Positions 1-12,111 of a DNA stretch of 64,000 nt are shown here, in pieces. The position numbers were made by a program, and so were the translations under genes. The stretch's first letter is position 1, and each line of letters opens with the position of its first letter. The notes below the pieces were generated by a model that worked only from the letters and a program-made list of their open reading frames with translations, searched no databases and was not told the DNA's origin. Source of the stretch: Pyricularia pennisetigena (lineage: Eukaryota > Ascomycota > Sordariomycetes > Magnaporthales > Pyriculariaceae); assembly GCF_004337985.1 (NCBI RefSeq), contig NW_021940918.1:1736001-1800000 (forward strand), read 5' to 3'.

Positions 1-298
1 GATTAAGTGTATGGTAATATAAAAGGCAATCGTTATATACACTCCTAAACGGGGTATGTACAAATACCTCCATAAGATGGACAGACATCCGACATACACA
101 TATATTGGAAGAAAATGGAAAAGCCCCTCGCCCAACGCCAAATCCATGCAATACTAGAGATAATCACATTGGGCAAATTGTGAGAAACAAAAAGCAACCC
201 AGATTTAATAAAAGAAACAAAAGACTTTGTCGTTTCTTGAAAAGGGTAAGCAAATGCTTAAAAGCCAGGTGAGTGGTCAAATGACCTCACTACAATCT

Positions 299-1199
299 TC
301 ACTTGAAGATGGCAATCAACAGCACAAGAATGACAATCAAAGCAATGATGATTCCCATCTGCTTCGTCTCCCCGGCGTTCCTGCTGATCCTTCCGACCTG
401 CCTCCTGGCCCGGTCCAAGCTGCTCTGGTGGCGGTCGACGACGCGCTCGCTCTCATCCAGCATGGCAACCTGGCTGTCGAGCTCGTCACCGATCTGCATG
501 CTCAGCTCCCGCTGCCGCGAGATGCTGGCCCCGAGCGCGTCGAGCTGCGCGTCCTGCTCCTCCATCACCCGCTGGTGGTACGCGTGAACCTGGACGTTGT
601 CGAGCCCCTGTTCCTCGACCTGGTCGCGGAACGTCGGGCCCGAGTCAGGGTCGTCGCGGTAGGGCTGTCCCAGCAGGCCGGAACGCTGCGCCTCGAGGTC
701 CTCGTCATCGCCCCTGCGACCGCCTGCCGCCATTGGGTTGTCCGAGAACCGGACCTGTTTCGCCCTGGAGCCGCCCGCCGGTACGGATTCGGCGGCTGCG
801 AAGTCGGAAGCGAGGGATGGGTCATTAGGTGTGCTGTGAGCCACGGACGAGAAGCCGTGGAACTGGGATGTGAGGTCGTCGAGCTGCTTTTGGAGGGTGG
901 GAAGAGAGTCTGCTATATCGAGGGCCTTGCTGCAAGGATTGTTAGCACGGAGGCAAAAACAGTTAAGAGCGTAACAACAAGCAATAGTTTCATCAAACAT
1001 ACTCTTCATCTCCTGCCTCTTCTAATCTCTTCTGTTCCTTCTCAAGCGCCTCCAACCCTTCGCGGAACTGGTCTAGCGACCGTGATATGTGACCATCCTG
1101 GCTGCCGGCGTCCACATTGAGACTCTGTGCCCGTTTCCTCTCCAGCAGGGAGAGCTTGATGTGGTCGGCGAGGAGAAAGAGAGCGTTTGGGTTTGACAT
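299..1199 (-). CDS. SYN8: Qc-SNARE of the Syntaxin 8 / SYN8 type
   Basis: Two exons, 1199-1003 and 929-299, are joined by a 73-nt intron with a GTATGT donor, a GCTAAC branch point and a CAG acceptor; the frame closes to 275 residues. The C-terminal third holds a SNARE heptad region with the conserved glutamine layer in IGDELDSQ, followed directly by a tail anchor of about 18 hydrophobic residues ending in AIFK. The N-terminal part is helical and charged, and a low-complexity linker lies between. Proteins of this architecture are endosomal/vacuolar Qc-SNAREs that pair with Qa, Qb and R SNAREs to drive fusion. The fold and SNARE class are read directly; naming it SYN8 rather than a Tlg1-type paralogue is inference from the length and the tail-anchored layout. 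It lies tandem with and downstream of the HAS1 gene on the same strand. Confidence 0.85.
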
Positions 1200-1742
1200 T
1201 TCGATTGACGGAGTGCGGATGCTGGGCGTTACGATAGGGATTTGGCTCCAGGCCTATATCGCTATGCGTGCGGATTGATAAAAGAATCCTGAAATTGATC
1301 GACTTTGGCGGGGAGCAGCGGGAGAAAAAGCAGAACGTTGGTAGACAGTAGACCGAGCGGTAGAAGGGAGCGATTATTTGGTCAAAGATTCGTACGAGAT
1401 GACGGAGCACACAGATGTTGTTGACGGAATATCTGCCTGCGGGCGCATGTGCCGCATTACGTCGGCAACGAATTGATGCACGGCAGAACATGGAGCATCC
1501 TGGCTTGCCTGGATGCTTGGATACAGGCACCAGTGATTTTCAGGGTTAGGGTCTTCATCTCCTTAGGCTCACTCCTGAGAAACATTAGTCTCGGCTAAGA
1601 AGGTACCTTACCTTAGATAGACACATAAACCATGCAGAGGGATGCGGCTAACAGATAGACGCTGAAAATTATTTTTGAATCGTACATAAACAATTAACGC
1701 CAGTCGCGTGAACGCCTTTATCAAATAGTTACTTTTTCATCA
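1200..1742. other. intergenic, SYN8 promoter side
   Basis: A gap of 543 bases between the HAS1 stop and the SYN8 start. I see no convincing coding exon, RNA gene or repeat. It must hold the SYN8 promoter and the HAS1 3' end. Confidence 0.6.
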
Positions 1743-3574
1743 TTATCGCCTCTTCCCATATGTACCACCTTGCCTGGGTTGACTCCCGTATGCTCTCCTT
1801 CCTCCAGCCTTCTTGTCCTTGCTCATGCTCGCACCAAGTTGAATGTCCACTCGTGGCGGTGTTGCAAAGCCAAAGCTCTTGGCAACCTTTGCCAGATCCA
1901 ATTTGTTTATGTCAAACACAGACCGCAGGCTGTGGCTAGCATAGGCATGCAGATATGACCTGAACCCGTCCTTGGCGCTCGAGTTCAAGTAGTAGTTCTT
2001 GCCGATAAGCTTCTCGAGTTGAGATTGCACGTTCTTGATGCTCTTGGTCGGGAAATCAAACTCAACCACGGGAACACGGGCCTGTTTGAGGTAGGTCAAG
2101 AAGCCAACCTCGCTGGGCAGCAAGAACATCAGGGAACGACCTTTCTTGTTTGTGCCACGCGCTGTTCTTCCCACGCGGTGGATGTAGTCACGGGGGTCAT
2201 CAGGCGGGTCGAATTGTACGATCCAGTCAACAGCAGGGATCTAAAGAGTCAGGCCCGGTCAGTGATTGCTGTTCGTTAAGGGGAGGCCAAAAAGTAGTGC
2301 TTAAAACTTACATCAAGACCACGAGCAGCAACATCTGTGCAGATCAGAGTTCCTCTTTCGGCATTACAGAATTCAAAGAAAGTGTTGGTTCGCTTCTGCT
2401 GCTTTTGCTTGCCGTGAAGATCCAGAACTTGGCAGTCGATATAGTTGAGCAGTTCAGCATAGTACTTGACCGAGTTGCAACTGCTGAAGAAGACGATAAT
2501 CTTCTTCTTTTTCATCTTCTGCAGGAATGAAAAAAGCAGGATGAAGCGCTTGTCGGCCTCGCAGACAACATAGCCCTGTTCCAGTCCCTCCACTGTGCTA
2601 TACTCCTTCTCCTCGTCCACGTTGAGATAAAGCGGCCCCGGGCGCAAAGATACCCTTGCAAGGTCCTCAACCTTGGTTGTCTGTGTGGCCGAGAAGAGCA
2701 TCGATTGTCGTTCCTTTGGTAGAATCTTGATGATCTGCCTCATCTCATCCTCGAAACCGATTTCCAGAATACGATCCGCCTCGTCGATGACCAGGGAGCG
2801 CAGATTCTTGAACACAAATGGCGTGTTTTGCAAGTGATCGAGCAGCCGGCCGGGCGTCGCGATGAGCAGATTAACACCCTTTGAGAGCTTCTCTGCTTCG
2901 GCGCGACGGTTTGCGCCTCCAATGACAATGCCGTAAGTCTGCGAGTGGTGCTTCATCAAGTCGCGCGCGACACCAAATATTTGCAGGGCAAGTTCGCGGG
3001 TTGGCGACACGACAATGACGCCGGTTCCATTGCGAGGCTTAAACTTGAGCGAGCGGAGCATCTCGACGGCGGGTATCAGAAAGGCCAGCGTCTTGCCGGA
3101 GCCGGTCTTGGCCGCACCGAGGACATCCTTGCCAGCCAACAGCGGCGGAATGCCCCGCCTCTGGATCTCGGTCATTTTTGTGAAGCCCATATCTTCAATG
3201 GCCTTCATTGTGTTTTCGGAAAGGTTCAGTTCGGAGAATGCCTGTGCCTCGGACTCGGCGGTTGTCGGCAGGGTCAGATCGCCGGGGATGTCGCCATCGT
3301 CGGTCTCTTTAGCCGGTGCGGCGATAGTGTCGTCGCCTTCGTCTGCGTCAGAGTCGGATTGATCAGCGGCTTCTTCTGCAGCCTCAATATCCTCTTCATC
3401 ACTCCAGACATTCTCGTCCTCCTCCGAACTCTTGTCAACTTTGGGATCGACTTCCTCTTGCGGCTGTGCCTTCTTCAGCTTCTTTGACTTCACAGTAACG
3501 TCAGCAGCAGCAGCCGAGGCTTTGGAGCCGTTGACTTCTTTGAGCTTCCTCTTCTTGCTCGACCTGTCGTCCAT
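1743..3574 (-). CDS. HAS1: DEAD-box ATP-dependent RNA helicase HAS1
   Basis: Two exons, 3574-2312 and 2240-1743, with a 71-nt intron (GTAAGT donor, TAG acceptor) that splits the coding sequence right after VAARGLD; 586 residues. The acidic/lysine-rich N-terminus (about 110 residues) is followed by a Q-motif, Walker [24 protein letters not shown] in [12 protein letters not shown], and the C-terminal helicase lobe with DVAARGLD and HRVGRTARG. The tail is Gly/Arg/Lys-rich, ending YGKRR. HAS1 enzymes are nucleolar helicases needed for both 40S and 60S ribosome assembly and associate with pre-rRNA and snoRNAs. The lobe spacing and the [20 protein letters not shown] segment after motif VI match HAS1/DDX18 rather than other DEAD-box families. 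Confidence 0.93.
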
Positions 3575-4795
3575 TTTTTCAATTGTTGGGGGTTCCTATG
3601 GCTGGAAGCTTTTGGTATACTGATTTAAGCACCAAGTTTCGGTTGCTTCGCGCCTTTGCTGGCAGCAGATGGGCAAATGCGGGCGGTCAAGAAAAAAAAA
3701 TGTCGAGCGGGCCTGCGAAAGACCCTTGTTGCGGGGCCAAATTGTAACTGATAACGCGATAAGGCAGCATGGTGGATTGCCCATGCAGGAAGGAGCATGA
3801 TACAGGGTAGGTGGACATGTTGCTTACCTGGGTCGAAACCCTCCACCCAAAGGCCTCCTCAGCATTACATTTGCCACATTTCTCACATTTCTCACATCAA
3901 AACAACGAAACATGTAGGGTAAATTTACGTTCCCCGAACCCCCAAGGGCGGACTCAAAGCAGCGTACACATGCCAGCACTGCCTGAATATTCCAATATCC
4001 TTCCGTTCTGCCAAAAAGAAAAGCCGCTTAGATTGCCGAGAATTGCATATTCGATCGTTGCTCACCACTCAGTCAACAGCAGTAACTGCAGCCAAAAGAA
4101 CCATGGCCCCAGCCGAATAATTCACTCTCCCGCTCCTTTGTCACTTTAAAACTCGCTCTTTTTCTCCAACTCATAAGTTCAGCCAGCACCTAGACCTTTC
4201 CCCGCTTCCGGGGAAAACTCGATATTGTTTACGGGCCACACAATTTCAAGCTCAGAAACGGCTCATTCCGAGAGATTGACATCACAGGATCGCGAGGATG
4301 TTCAGACTTCGGGACGAATAAGCAGCTCAAGCGTGCTGCTGGAAGTAGTATTTCTGCACGTTTGGGAACCGATATGCAGGATCATATAATGGGATTCAGA
4401 ACGCAGACTCTTGGGTGGCTATCTATCATCGGCTCAGGTCAGACATGAGAGCCCGTGGATAGTTGCCGATGCATCCCAACGTCTAAGTATTACGTCCATA
4501 TTTCGTGCCGCTCTTAATATATCGGAGTTGTTTCGCCTATATCGGGAGCCTCGCAGAACAACATCTTGAGTCTGGGGTAGATGGCTGACTTCTCATCTTA
4601 CCCGAAGTCCCGCATATTTGAAGTTGAATATCGACGGAATGCTACATAAGACGCGCCTCATAAATACAAATAAATCCATATTCTACGTAACAGGATTTCC
4701 CTGGGATTTCTTTATCCAGCAGAGCACCAGCACTTAGTTTTACGTGGTTATCTCAGACAGCTCATACTCCGCCTTTCGGATTCGAAACTACAACA
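3575..4795. other. intergenic between divergent HAS1 and the secreted-protein gene
   Basis: About 1.2 kb separating two divergently transcribed genes. No coding exon, tRNA or transposon feature is recognisable; the last 150 bases are AT-rich and carry a TATA-like element upstream of the secreted-protein gene. Confidence 0.55.
4660..4666 (+). promoter_or_regulatory. TATA-like element
   Basis: ATAAATA about 130 bases upstream of the start codon of the secreted-protein gene, in an AT-rich stretch. The spacing is plausible for a fungal core promoter, but this is a weak motif that can occur by chance. Confidence 0.3.
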
Positions 4796-5455
4796 ATGAA
4801 GCCTACCTACGTACTCATCGCCCTCATAGGTGTGGCGACGGCCCTCAACACCCGTCAGACCTCATCCCGCCCTCGCCGTCCGGCCAGCCGCCCAGCCCAA
4901 ATCAGCGACAATTTCCGCACGCAGGCCCCGCGCATCCCTTTAGGCGCCCCTGCCGGCTTCACCACAAAGGTCGTGCAGCCGACGCGCGAGCGGCCCCGGG
5001 CAGGCCTCACCCGGCTGCCAGACGAGTTCATCGACGGCCGCCTGAGGCTCCGCCGCGACCGGCACGCCGCCGGTCAGGCCGCGCTGGCCGCGCTCGAGAG
5101 GCGGCAGGAGGTCAAGGCGCTCGATTTCTACGAGTGCGAGAACGTCAACCCGGCGCCGGCGTCGCGCGATTGCAACATCATCATCGACCAGGTCTACGCG
5201 ACCGCCCAGGACCTGCTCCTCACCCGCAACAGCTGCGTCGTCTTTGACTACCAGACCTGCCGCGGCTTCTTCTGCTCCCTGTGCGGCAGCATCCGCGCCA
5301 GCGCCGACTTTATAGGCAACCAGCTCCTCACCGCCGACGCGCTCTGCGTCAGCCAGGCCCGAGCCGGGACCGTGGTTGGGACGGATCCGCCGCAGTGGGA
5401 CGCAGGCTTCGTGAGGGCCGGGGCGAGCTTGCCCACCTATTCGGTGTGTACTTAG
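4796..5455 (+). CDS. small secreted cysteine-rich protein with putative pro-region
   Basis: An intronless 219-residue ORF. The N-terminus (MKPTYVLIALIGVATA) is a clear signal peptide of about 16 residues. Residues 17-100 are Arg/Pro/Ala-rich without cysteine. A dibasic ERR at 101-103 would suit Kex2-type processing, after which eight cysteines follow (C114, C126, C147, C155, C160, C163, C184, C218), enough for four disulfides in a mature protein of about 115 residues. The start is the only ATG giving a signal peptide. The combination of signal peptide, basic pro-region, Kex2-like site and even cysteine number fits secreted fungal proteins, including candidate effectors and cell-wall proteins. 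I do not recognise a named family with certainty and assign no activity. Confidence 0.75.
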   Translation: MKPTYVLIALIGVATALNTRQTSSRPRRPASRPAQISDNFRTQAPRIPLGAPAGFTTKVVQPTRERPRAGLTRLPDEFIDGRLRLRRDRHAAGQAALAALERRQEVKALDFYECENVNPAPASRDCNIIIDQVYATAQDLLLTRNSCVVFDYQTCRGFFCSLCGSIRASADFIGNQLLTADALCVSQARAGTVVGTDPPQWDAGFVRAGASLPTYSVCT

Positions 5456-6141
5456 TGATTCGCTGTCAGTAGAAACGATTCATGGTCAGGGCTATTGTGC
5501 GCCGTGGCGGTGGTTGTGTTGATGAACGGACGGCCAGCACCAAAGTAGTGTGATGCTCCCTCAGGGGCGAATGGAGAAGAGGTGGCATATAAAGGGTGGA
5601 CATACGCTACTCCTCGTTCGCCAGATCTTCGCCACATGAACCATTTCCTTCACTTTCACAAGCGCACAAAAACTGAAACTCTTGATGCATACTCGCTATA
5701 AATGATCCTGATTCAGATGATGAAGTTGTTCTGGCTCCGTATATATATCCTACTAGAGTCCAGCCGCATCTATGCACATCACATAACTGTTTTGTTCCTG
5801 GGGTCGCTCATTTTTGGCATGTACCTAATGCCTGTTCATCCATATCAATGCAAAAAAAACCTCTTTTAAGATACCGAGTCCTCATCCCCAGTTCGTTTGT
5901 TTCCTTTTTTTTCGTTCCTTAAGCCCCTTGTTGATGAAAAGCCGGTTGGCCAGAACAGCGCTGATTCGTAAGTTGTAATAAAAGCAGAGCGTACACAAAA
6001 GCAGTCCCCACGCGGGCCATCAGAGGGCTGAGCAGGGTAGGTGGTGAAGAATAGAATAAAATGAGAGTAAAACAAATCAGCTACCAGGCAGCACGTGTGC
6101 CTTGGGGTCTATCTTCATCGCCAATCAGAAAAAAGGTCCCG
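5456..6141. other. intergenic between convergent genes
   Basis: 686 bases between the 3' ends of the secreted-protein gene and the bifunctional fructose-2,6-bisphosphate enzyme. AT-rich in the middle; nothing coding or repetitive recognised. Confidence 0.6.
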
Positions 6142-8007
6142 CTAGTTCATAGCTTCGGGTACTGGATCCTCATGCTTGGCGGTGCTGCCCTTCCCTCTCC
6201 AGGTGCTGACAGCCTCGATGCCGGCACTCATCCTCTCCACCTCGGTCCCGTATGCGCGAGGCGTCAGCTTGATCAATGTGTGCAATGGGACGTGCATCCA
6301 GGGGCTGGCACTCTGGTCCTTCTCAGTAAAGTAGGCGTAAATACACCTGAGAACGGCCTGGTGGGTGACGATGAGTATGTCCTCGGATCGCTCCAGCTCC
6401 ATGATGATGGGCTCCAGTCGAATAACCACGTCCCGGTACGACTCTCCACCGCGGTATCGGTAGTTGTACTTGTCCTCGTCGCGAGCCTGGAAATCAGCGG
6501 GGTAGACGTTCTTGATTTCCTGGTAGGTCATGCCATCGCACACGCCGGCGTCAAGCTCGTCGAGTGCCTTCCACTGCAGCTGGTTGTAGTGTGGAGGTAG
6601 ATGGCGTGCTGTGGCGATAGTGCGACGGAGGGTTGATGTCCAGACCGTTAACGGACGGTCATTCTAGATTGATTGTCAGTCTGGTCCAAACTGCAATGGT
6701 TTGAATTTGATCTGGAACCAGATATGCTACATACTCCAACAGACCGCCTGACTAGGTCAGGTAAGGCTTTTGCGTATTCCTCGCCGCGGGGAGAGAGCTC
6801 CGAATCGCCTCCAATGCGGCCGTCGAGATTATACATAGACTCGCCATGCTGGAAGAAGAGTTGTCAGTCACGTGATGATGGCCTGACAGTGATGCCGGAT
6901 ACCGAACACCGAAATAGTAACGGTGGCAGGTATAGGTAGTATGTCAGGGGATAATGGGCAGCACCAGAAGACAAAGGTAGCGTGCACGACTGGTACTGGT
7001 GACTTACACGTGACAACCAAATCGACCGCGGACGAATGTGTAGGTTCATGAGGAAATAAACAACCCGACTTTCGAGGTAGTCCTGGATGCGGTTGATAAT
7101 GACCTGCTTTCCAACGTCCATGATCTTGAGATATGTCAAGTCCTCCTCATCTTGGTCTTCGTCGATGGTTTTGTAAACCTTTTTGTAATTTTCAATGCGC
7201 TTTTGGAAGTCGGCAGCTGCCTGATCAGCGTCGATTCCCTGGTAGTCAGGACTTGTTGTCTTGACGTCCCGAATGTTGGCCAAGATGAGGTTCTCATCGT
7301 CACACTTGCTCTCAACAAACATGACCTCAATACCCTCGGCCTCTATGAGCTCACGAACCCACTTGCGGCGATCCTTGGTGCTGTTTGTGGCATCAAGGAT
7401 ACCGACGATGCCACCACTACGGAACCAACTCAGCATGTCGTTGATGGCAGCCTCGGCGGCCGCCCGACGCTTCTTCTCACCATCCTCATTCTGCGTGTCG
7501 AAAAAGTCGGCAGGCGGATGAGCAGCGTCTTTGCGCCGGTAATTACCGACGTTAAACGTCTTTGCCTCGATGGAGAGCCAGCGAAGATATCGTTGAGCTG
7601 GCAATCATACGGCGGTGGGACCCACGTTGGGAAACCATCGGGTTAGTCCGGGACAAAGGAAAAAGGGGGGTGCGGGACACGCGAAAAACGAGATTCGGGA
7701 GTGCGGAAGGGGCAGACGAAAAAAAAGAAAAAGAAAAAGAAAAAAAAAAGAAAGAAATTGAATTGAGAGGTGGAAATTTCAGTCTAACCATTGAAAGAGA
7801 AAAAGCAAGAGGGACAAAAAAAATAGATTAGAAAGTGGTGGGAGGGGGCAGGGAAGAAACAGGAAAAGCAACGACAAAATTAATAGACAAGAAAACCTCA
7901 CCTTTTTGTGCTATGTACGACTTCCCTCTGGCTGGAAGGCCCACCATCACCACGCAAAGTCTGGTGTCCTCGGCGCGAACGCCAACTCCATTTTGTGAGG
8001 GTGCCAT
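6142..8007 (-). CDS. FBP26: 6-phosphofructo-2-kinase / fructose-2,6-bisphosphatase
   Basis: Four exons (8007-7902, 7597-7008, 6848-6735, 6663-6142) give 443 residues in one frame. The kinase half starts with a P-loop, GLPARGKS at residues 23-30, and NVGNYRR. The phosphatase half has RHGES with the phospho-accepting histidine at about 233, GGESY with the acid residue near 344, and THQAV with the second histidine near 371. The enzyme makes and degrades fructose 2,6-bisphosphate, the allosteric switch between glycolysis and gluconeogenesis, in the cytosol. Because both phosphatase histidines are present and there is no long N-terminal extension, it resembles yeast FBP26 rather than PFK26/27. Intron 1 is long (304 nt) and has a pyrimidine tract on the coding strand. 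Whether the kinase half is active cannot be decided by eye. Confidence 0.92.
7719..7756. repeat. A/G-rich low-complexity tract inside an intron
   Basis: A run of A with scattered G on the plus strand, hence a T/C tract on the coding strand of intron 1 of the fructose-2,6-bisphosphate enzyme gene. It may serve as an extended polypyrimidine region but is most simply a microsatellite. Confidence 0.7.
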
Positions 8008-8638
8008 AACTGTGAAATCTCTCTATGCCTCTCCGAAAGCTTGGGTGCACTTGTAGGTGCCGATTTGGGTGATCTTTTGGTGTGTCCAGAAAACGAGATG
8101 CTCTCGCTTTTCGTCGTGAGGGAGCTCAACTTTCCGCGCTTGCTATATGTGCGCTTTGATGTGGGTTCCTATTTTCCAGTGGTGATCCGGTGAGTTGTTG
8201 GCCATTTAGTGGATGGATGTTGTTTTGGTGTTGTTCTGAAATGCTCGCAGAAGCTAGGTCACGAAATAACCCCGGAACTGTCTGTCAGGAACGGTGCGTG
8301 CGGCAAAGAATTAAGCAGTCCCAGGGGACCAAAGGGGGCTTTTTCTTTGAGGAAAGGGAGGTCGCGTGAGTCGCGGTAGTAAGTTTGGCAGTTTGGACCA
8401 TGTGTGGGGTTTAAATTGAGAGCGCTTGCAAGCCAGACTAGCTGCAACAAGTCATCGTGACTTTTTAGTAGGCGGCAGGGGAGTCTGAGAACGTACCGCT
8501 ACTTTTACTCGGTGCTAGTCCCTCTGCGTTTTCCCGGAAGAGACGCCAGGTCACTTGACTGCACCCACCCGCGGCAGAATGGTATCCGTGGTGTTAGGTA
8601 GTGACTTTGGGTGGGTAAGGTCAAGTCAAGTTAGGTGA

Positions 8639-8700
8639 AGGTAGGTAGGTACCTAAGGTAGTAGTAGGTAGGTAAGGTGGGCAGGCAAGCAAGGCAAGGC
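8639..8700. repeat. GGTA/GGCAA simple-repeat tract
   Basis: Imperfect tandem copies of GGTA and then GGCAA in about 60 bases, flanking a TACCTAAGGTA palindrome-like core. A low-complexity repeat with no gene context. Confidence 0.65.
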
Positions 8701-11604
8701 AAAGTAAGATGTGTTCCTGAAAGATCGGACACTGCCGTAAAGAAAATCAAACGGGTGTCTCGAGATCTAAGGAATAATTGCTGTGCATACCATTGGACAG
8801 GCGGGCGAGCTAAGTGCAACAGGAAAGCAGGGGTGTGTGGTTCTTACAATATTGTAGGTCCACCGGTTTCTCGACGGCAAAAAAATTAAGGTGCAAAGAG
8901 TGACGATTTCAATTTTTTCTTTCCAAATTCTGCTCTACTCTGTAGTAGTATCGGCACGTGGAGACAGGGACTGGGACGGAGTGAGCAGAGTCGTGCTTGA
9001 GTCTTTGCGCAAGAAGAATTGAGTGGCCACTCCCCATCAAGTGACGGAAGGAATTTTGAGTGGAGTCAAAGCATGAAAAGATGGTAATTATGCTGGGGAC
9101 TTTTACGTATTTCGTCCTTCACTTACATAAAGGAAAGCGGCACCTCTGTCATCGTTCGATGACCTGCGCACATATTTCTCTCTTTCTCTGCCGCTATGGA
9201 CATCATGGAAAGTATCTGGAGATCTTCTGCTAAGGTAAGGGAGCCTAGACTACGACAAGAACGGCTACCAGAGGTATGTAGGTTCATACCAGAATAGCCA
9301 AGCTTCTGCCGGTGAATAATAATACTACGACCCACAGACCACTTTGACATCATGGCTAGGTAGACAGTTAATCATTCCATGCATGTCAATGTATGTTGTA
9401 CTACTTGCTACATAGTCACGATCCAGCCAGCTCACAACACGGACCTTGTTTTAGAAGCTCCGTCATTGGGTCATTTTGACTCCTAGCATGTTGGCATATG
9501 TTTAAATTCGAAGTTTGAAAGCCGGACAGAAAAAGAAGAGCGTTTGGACGATAAAAAAGAAAAAGAAAAAAGAGCTACCATGGCTACTGCCTACATCGTA
9601 CATACCTGTTCAGCGCACTAGATTACGTGGTTATAGGTACTGCCTTGGTGCTTGACTAAGACAGGAAGCTACGCTGGCTAGAGACCCCGCATTGCATCAC
9701 TTTTCGTCCGAGTATTGCGGGCTCGGGCTGGGCTGGCGTGGCATCCGCATCCCACCCGAGACATTTGCGGGCAACCTCCAGCCCGACTTTTCACCCCTCG
9801 TCCGCTCATCTCCACTGTTACCAACAATAATAGCCTGGGTACCAGGCCAGGGGAGCTGACATCACAAAAAACAGGCGCAACAAAAAATTTAGCAACATTG
9901 GCAACATGCATAAAGAATATCACGTGAAAATTTCTTGATTCCACCTGACTGACTGTTTGTGATGGTGAATCATCTACAAACCGATTCTTTTATGTGTTTC
10001 TTGCTTTCCCTTCATTAGCTTTTGTAGCTTAGCCACAGTTAGAACAAGAGACTGCAGCTTGAGCAGTTACACGGCTCCTTTTATGATTCTTAGTTGCCGT
10101 GCCTAGCGCAGACAAGCTCACTTCCGAACCACTGGGGCGCATCAAGGTTGCATTTTTAACTATTGGATTGCCGCAACCTCGGGGGAAGACGGGGGGCCCT
10201 GTACGGTCAGCTGATACCAAATCAAATTTCATTGCCCAGCTTGAGCTCTTTCAGAGAGAGAGAAAAAAGAAAATTCAATTCCCGCTCAACCTTTCGAGAG
10301 GAGTTCAAATTTCGCAGATCCTGCTGGGTCTAGATCCTCTTCACCGCTCTTGGGATTCAGGGTCACGCGGGAGCCGTACAGCCGGCCCGCGTCCCAGAGG
10401 GTACTGGCCCCCACGGATTGACCGCCTCGACCTGGGAGCCCAACCCGGCTCCAGGAGCTCACATATCCGTGCGTTATCACGAGTACGGAGTATATCTAAG
10501 CGGAATTTTTTTTCTAGCCTGCTGTAGAGAAATGCCAAGGGACCCTAGATGCTTTATCTTCCAACGGAGACTTCGGGGACCTTTCCAGGCAATAATCGGA
10601 ATGCGGCTCACCTCCTGGTTTATAATGTGCGTCTCCTAGCGCAGCTACGGCCGGAATCGAAATGGTAAACCGAGCCTTTGGCATGCTCGTGTCGTCAAGA
10701 CAGAGCCGATTCTCTCGGAGTGAGCTTGCCTCTCTGAGCTTGGCTATGAAATGAAACTTGTGCCATTTGACGAGGCCCACGTGGCCTGCCAACAAAATAC
10801 GGGTTTAGGTTTTGCTTGCCTGTGGACCGGCTTGAAAGATAACAATTTGCTTTTTATGTTAAGGAAGCCATGGAATATTGGGAGACACTCGATTAGAGCA
10901 GCTTGTACGGAATACTTCTTGACAGCGTCGGTGATCGGTTCCAGATCCGATCAGGGTGACCATCTCAATGTCGGAAACGGCATCCCTCAACTCCAAAGAA
11001 AAGTGAGAGGAGGATTTTTTGGAGGCACAGAATCCAAGATAGCCACCTGAATGAGGAGTCTGACCAGCGACATTCTTTGCAGACGATGATCGTTGTGCCG
11101 GTATATGTTCTTCTCCGAGTCTGTTGTAGATATCTCAGGCTGAGTAACAATGCCTTGGAAAGCTATAGTTATTGCTGAAGACGTACAAAGGATGGAAGCT
11201 GCTGTGCGATTCTGGGTAAGTATAGCTGCACTATAAAAGAAATCCAGACCAGCAGATCAAGCAGGCATGGGTTGGAGCAGATCAGCATACGGCTGAACAA
11301 CATGCACGTTATTCACAGAAATTAACCATCTTTCCCTTATGTACCTTGCTCCATCAATGGACGTCTTTGCGGTACTTTCCCTGTCGCGAAACGGCTTCAA
11401 CCATTTTGCATCGTGTCCAGCATGACCCGCTGTAAAGAAGCGGTTTCAAATGCTAGAAGGTTTAGCACTCTTCCTTGAAACATCTTAGAAATCAACACAG
11501 ACTACCATAAACTCTTCCAAGTATGCGTGATAGGGTAGCTAACACTGAGAGTTGTGGGATGAGTGCTTGACATGAAGAATATCTGGAGGTGTTTTAGCGG
11601 GGAT

Positions 11605-11645
11605 CTCTCTCTCTCTCTCTCTTTTTTTTTTTTTTTTTTTTTTTT
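11605..11645. repeat. (CT)n followed by T24
   Basis: A dinucleotide CT run of about 17 bases passing directly into a homopolymer of about 24 T. Such joined runs are typical slippage-prone microsatellites. Confidence 0.85.
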
Positions 11646-12111
11646 GTCTCACACGGTCCCAAAACGTAACATGGTAAGGAATCTATATAGTCAGGACATT
11701 CAAAGCAAATACAGCAAGTAACATCGCATAGAGACTGACCTCATCAAGCTGTATTAAGAGAAAGCCAACCACTTGCGATAGATTTGGCGAATGCCAAGAC
11801 ATGAGGGGACATAGGCTGTGGAGATAGTGATAGAAATTGGCAGTATCTCGACGTCGTGACGTTGGCAAGGCTAGCCATAACCGGTAGATGGTTCCGTCAG
11901 AGCAGGCCTGTGGTGATTTGAGGGGCTTGGTACACCTTGTAGAAAGAGTACAAATTGGCATTAGTTCAAAATACCAGCAAAGCTTCGCTGAAGTGTCGAC
12001 GAGCAGATAGATATCTGACAAGCGGTTTCGGTCATCAAGCAAGAGATGAAGTATCTCTGAGATTGTATGCAACACTCTTTATAATGTAAAGTTTAGCCGT
12101 GTCTCTCAACC

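Larger units (their letters stand above)
8008..12111. other. gene-poor region of 4.1 kb
   Basis: No ORF here shows a recognisable domain, a credible splice series or a signal peptide. The longest frames (for example 10099-10527 plus and 11683-12075 minus) are not conserved-looking. It contains short simple repeats and AT-rich stretches. No terminal inverted repeats, integrase or reverse-transcriptase motifs were seen. Confidence 0.5.

Noticed and set aside
4744..5247. A 167-codon frame overlapping the secreted-protein gene
   Set aside because: It is Arg/His/Pro-rich, lacks a signal peptide, and overlaps a frame with signal peptide and cysteine pattern.
8639..8700. GGTA repeats as a possible CRISPR-like or telomere-like array
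   Set aside because: Units are 4-5 bases, imperfect and without spacers; a simple microsatellite in a eukaryotic genome.
10099..10527. A 142-codon plus-strand frame
   Set aside because: The reverse strand is also open here; the composition is Arg/Ser/Gly-rich with no domain, splice signals or family resemblance.
11683..12075. A 130-codon minus-strand frame with LLLDDRNRLSDIYLLVD
   Set aside because: It faintly recalls the segment before Walker B of NACHT proteins, but lies on the strand opposite to the NLR relic and lacks other motifs; not enough to call.
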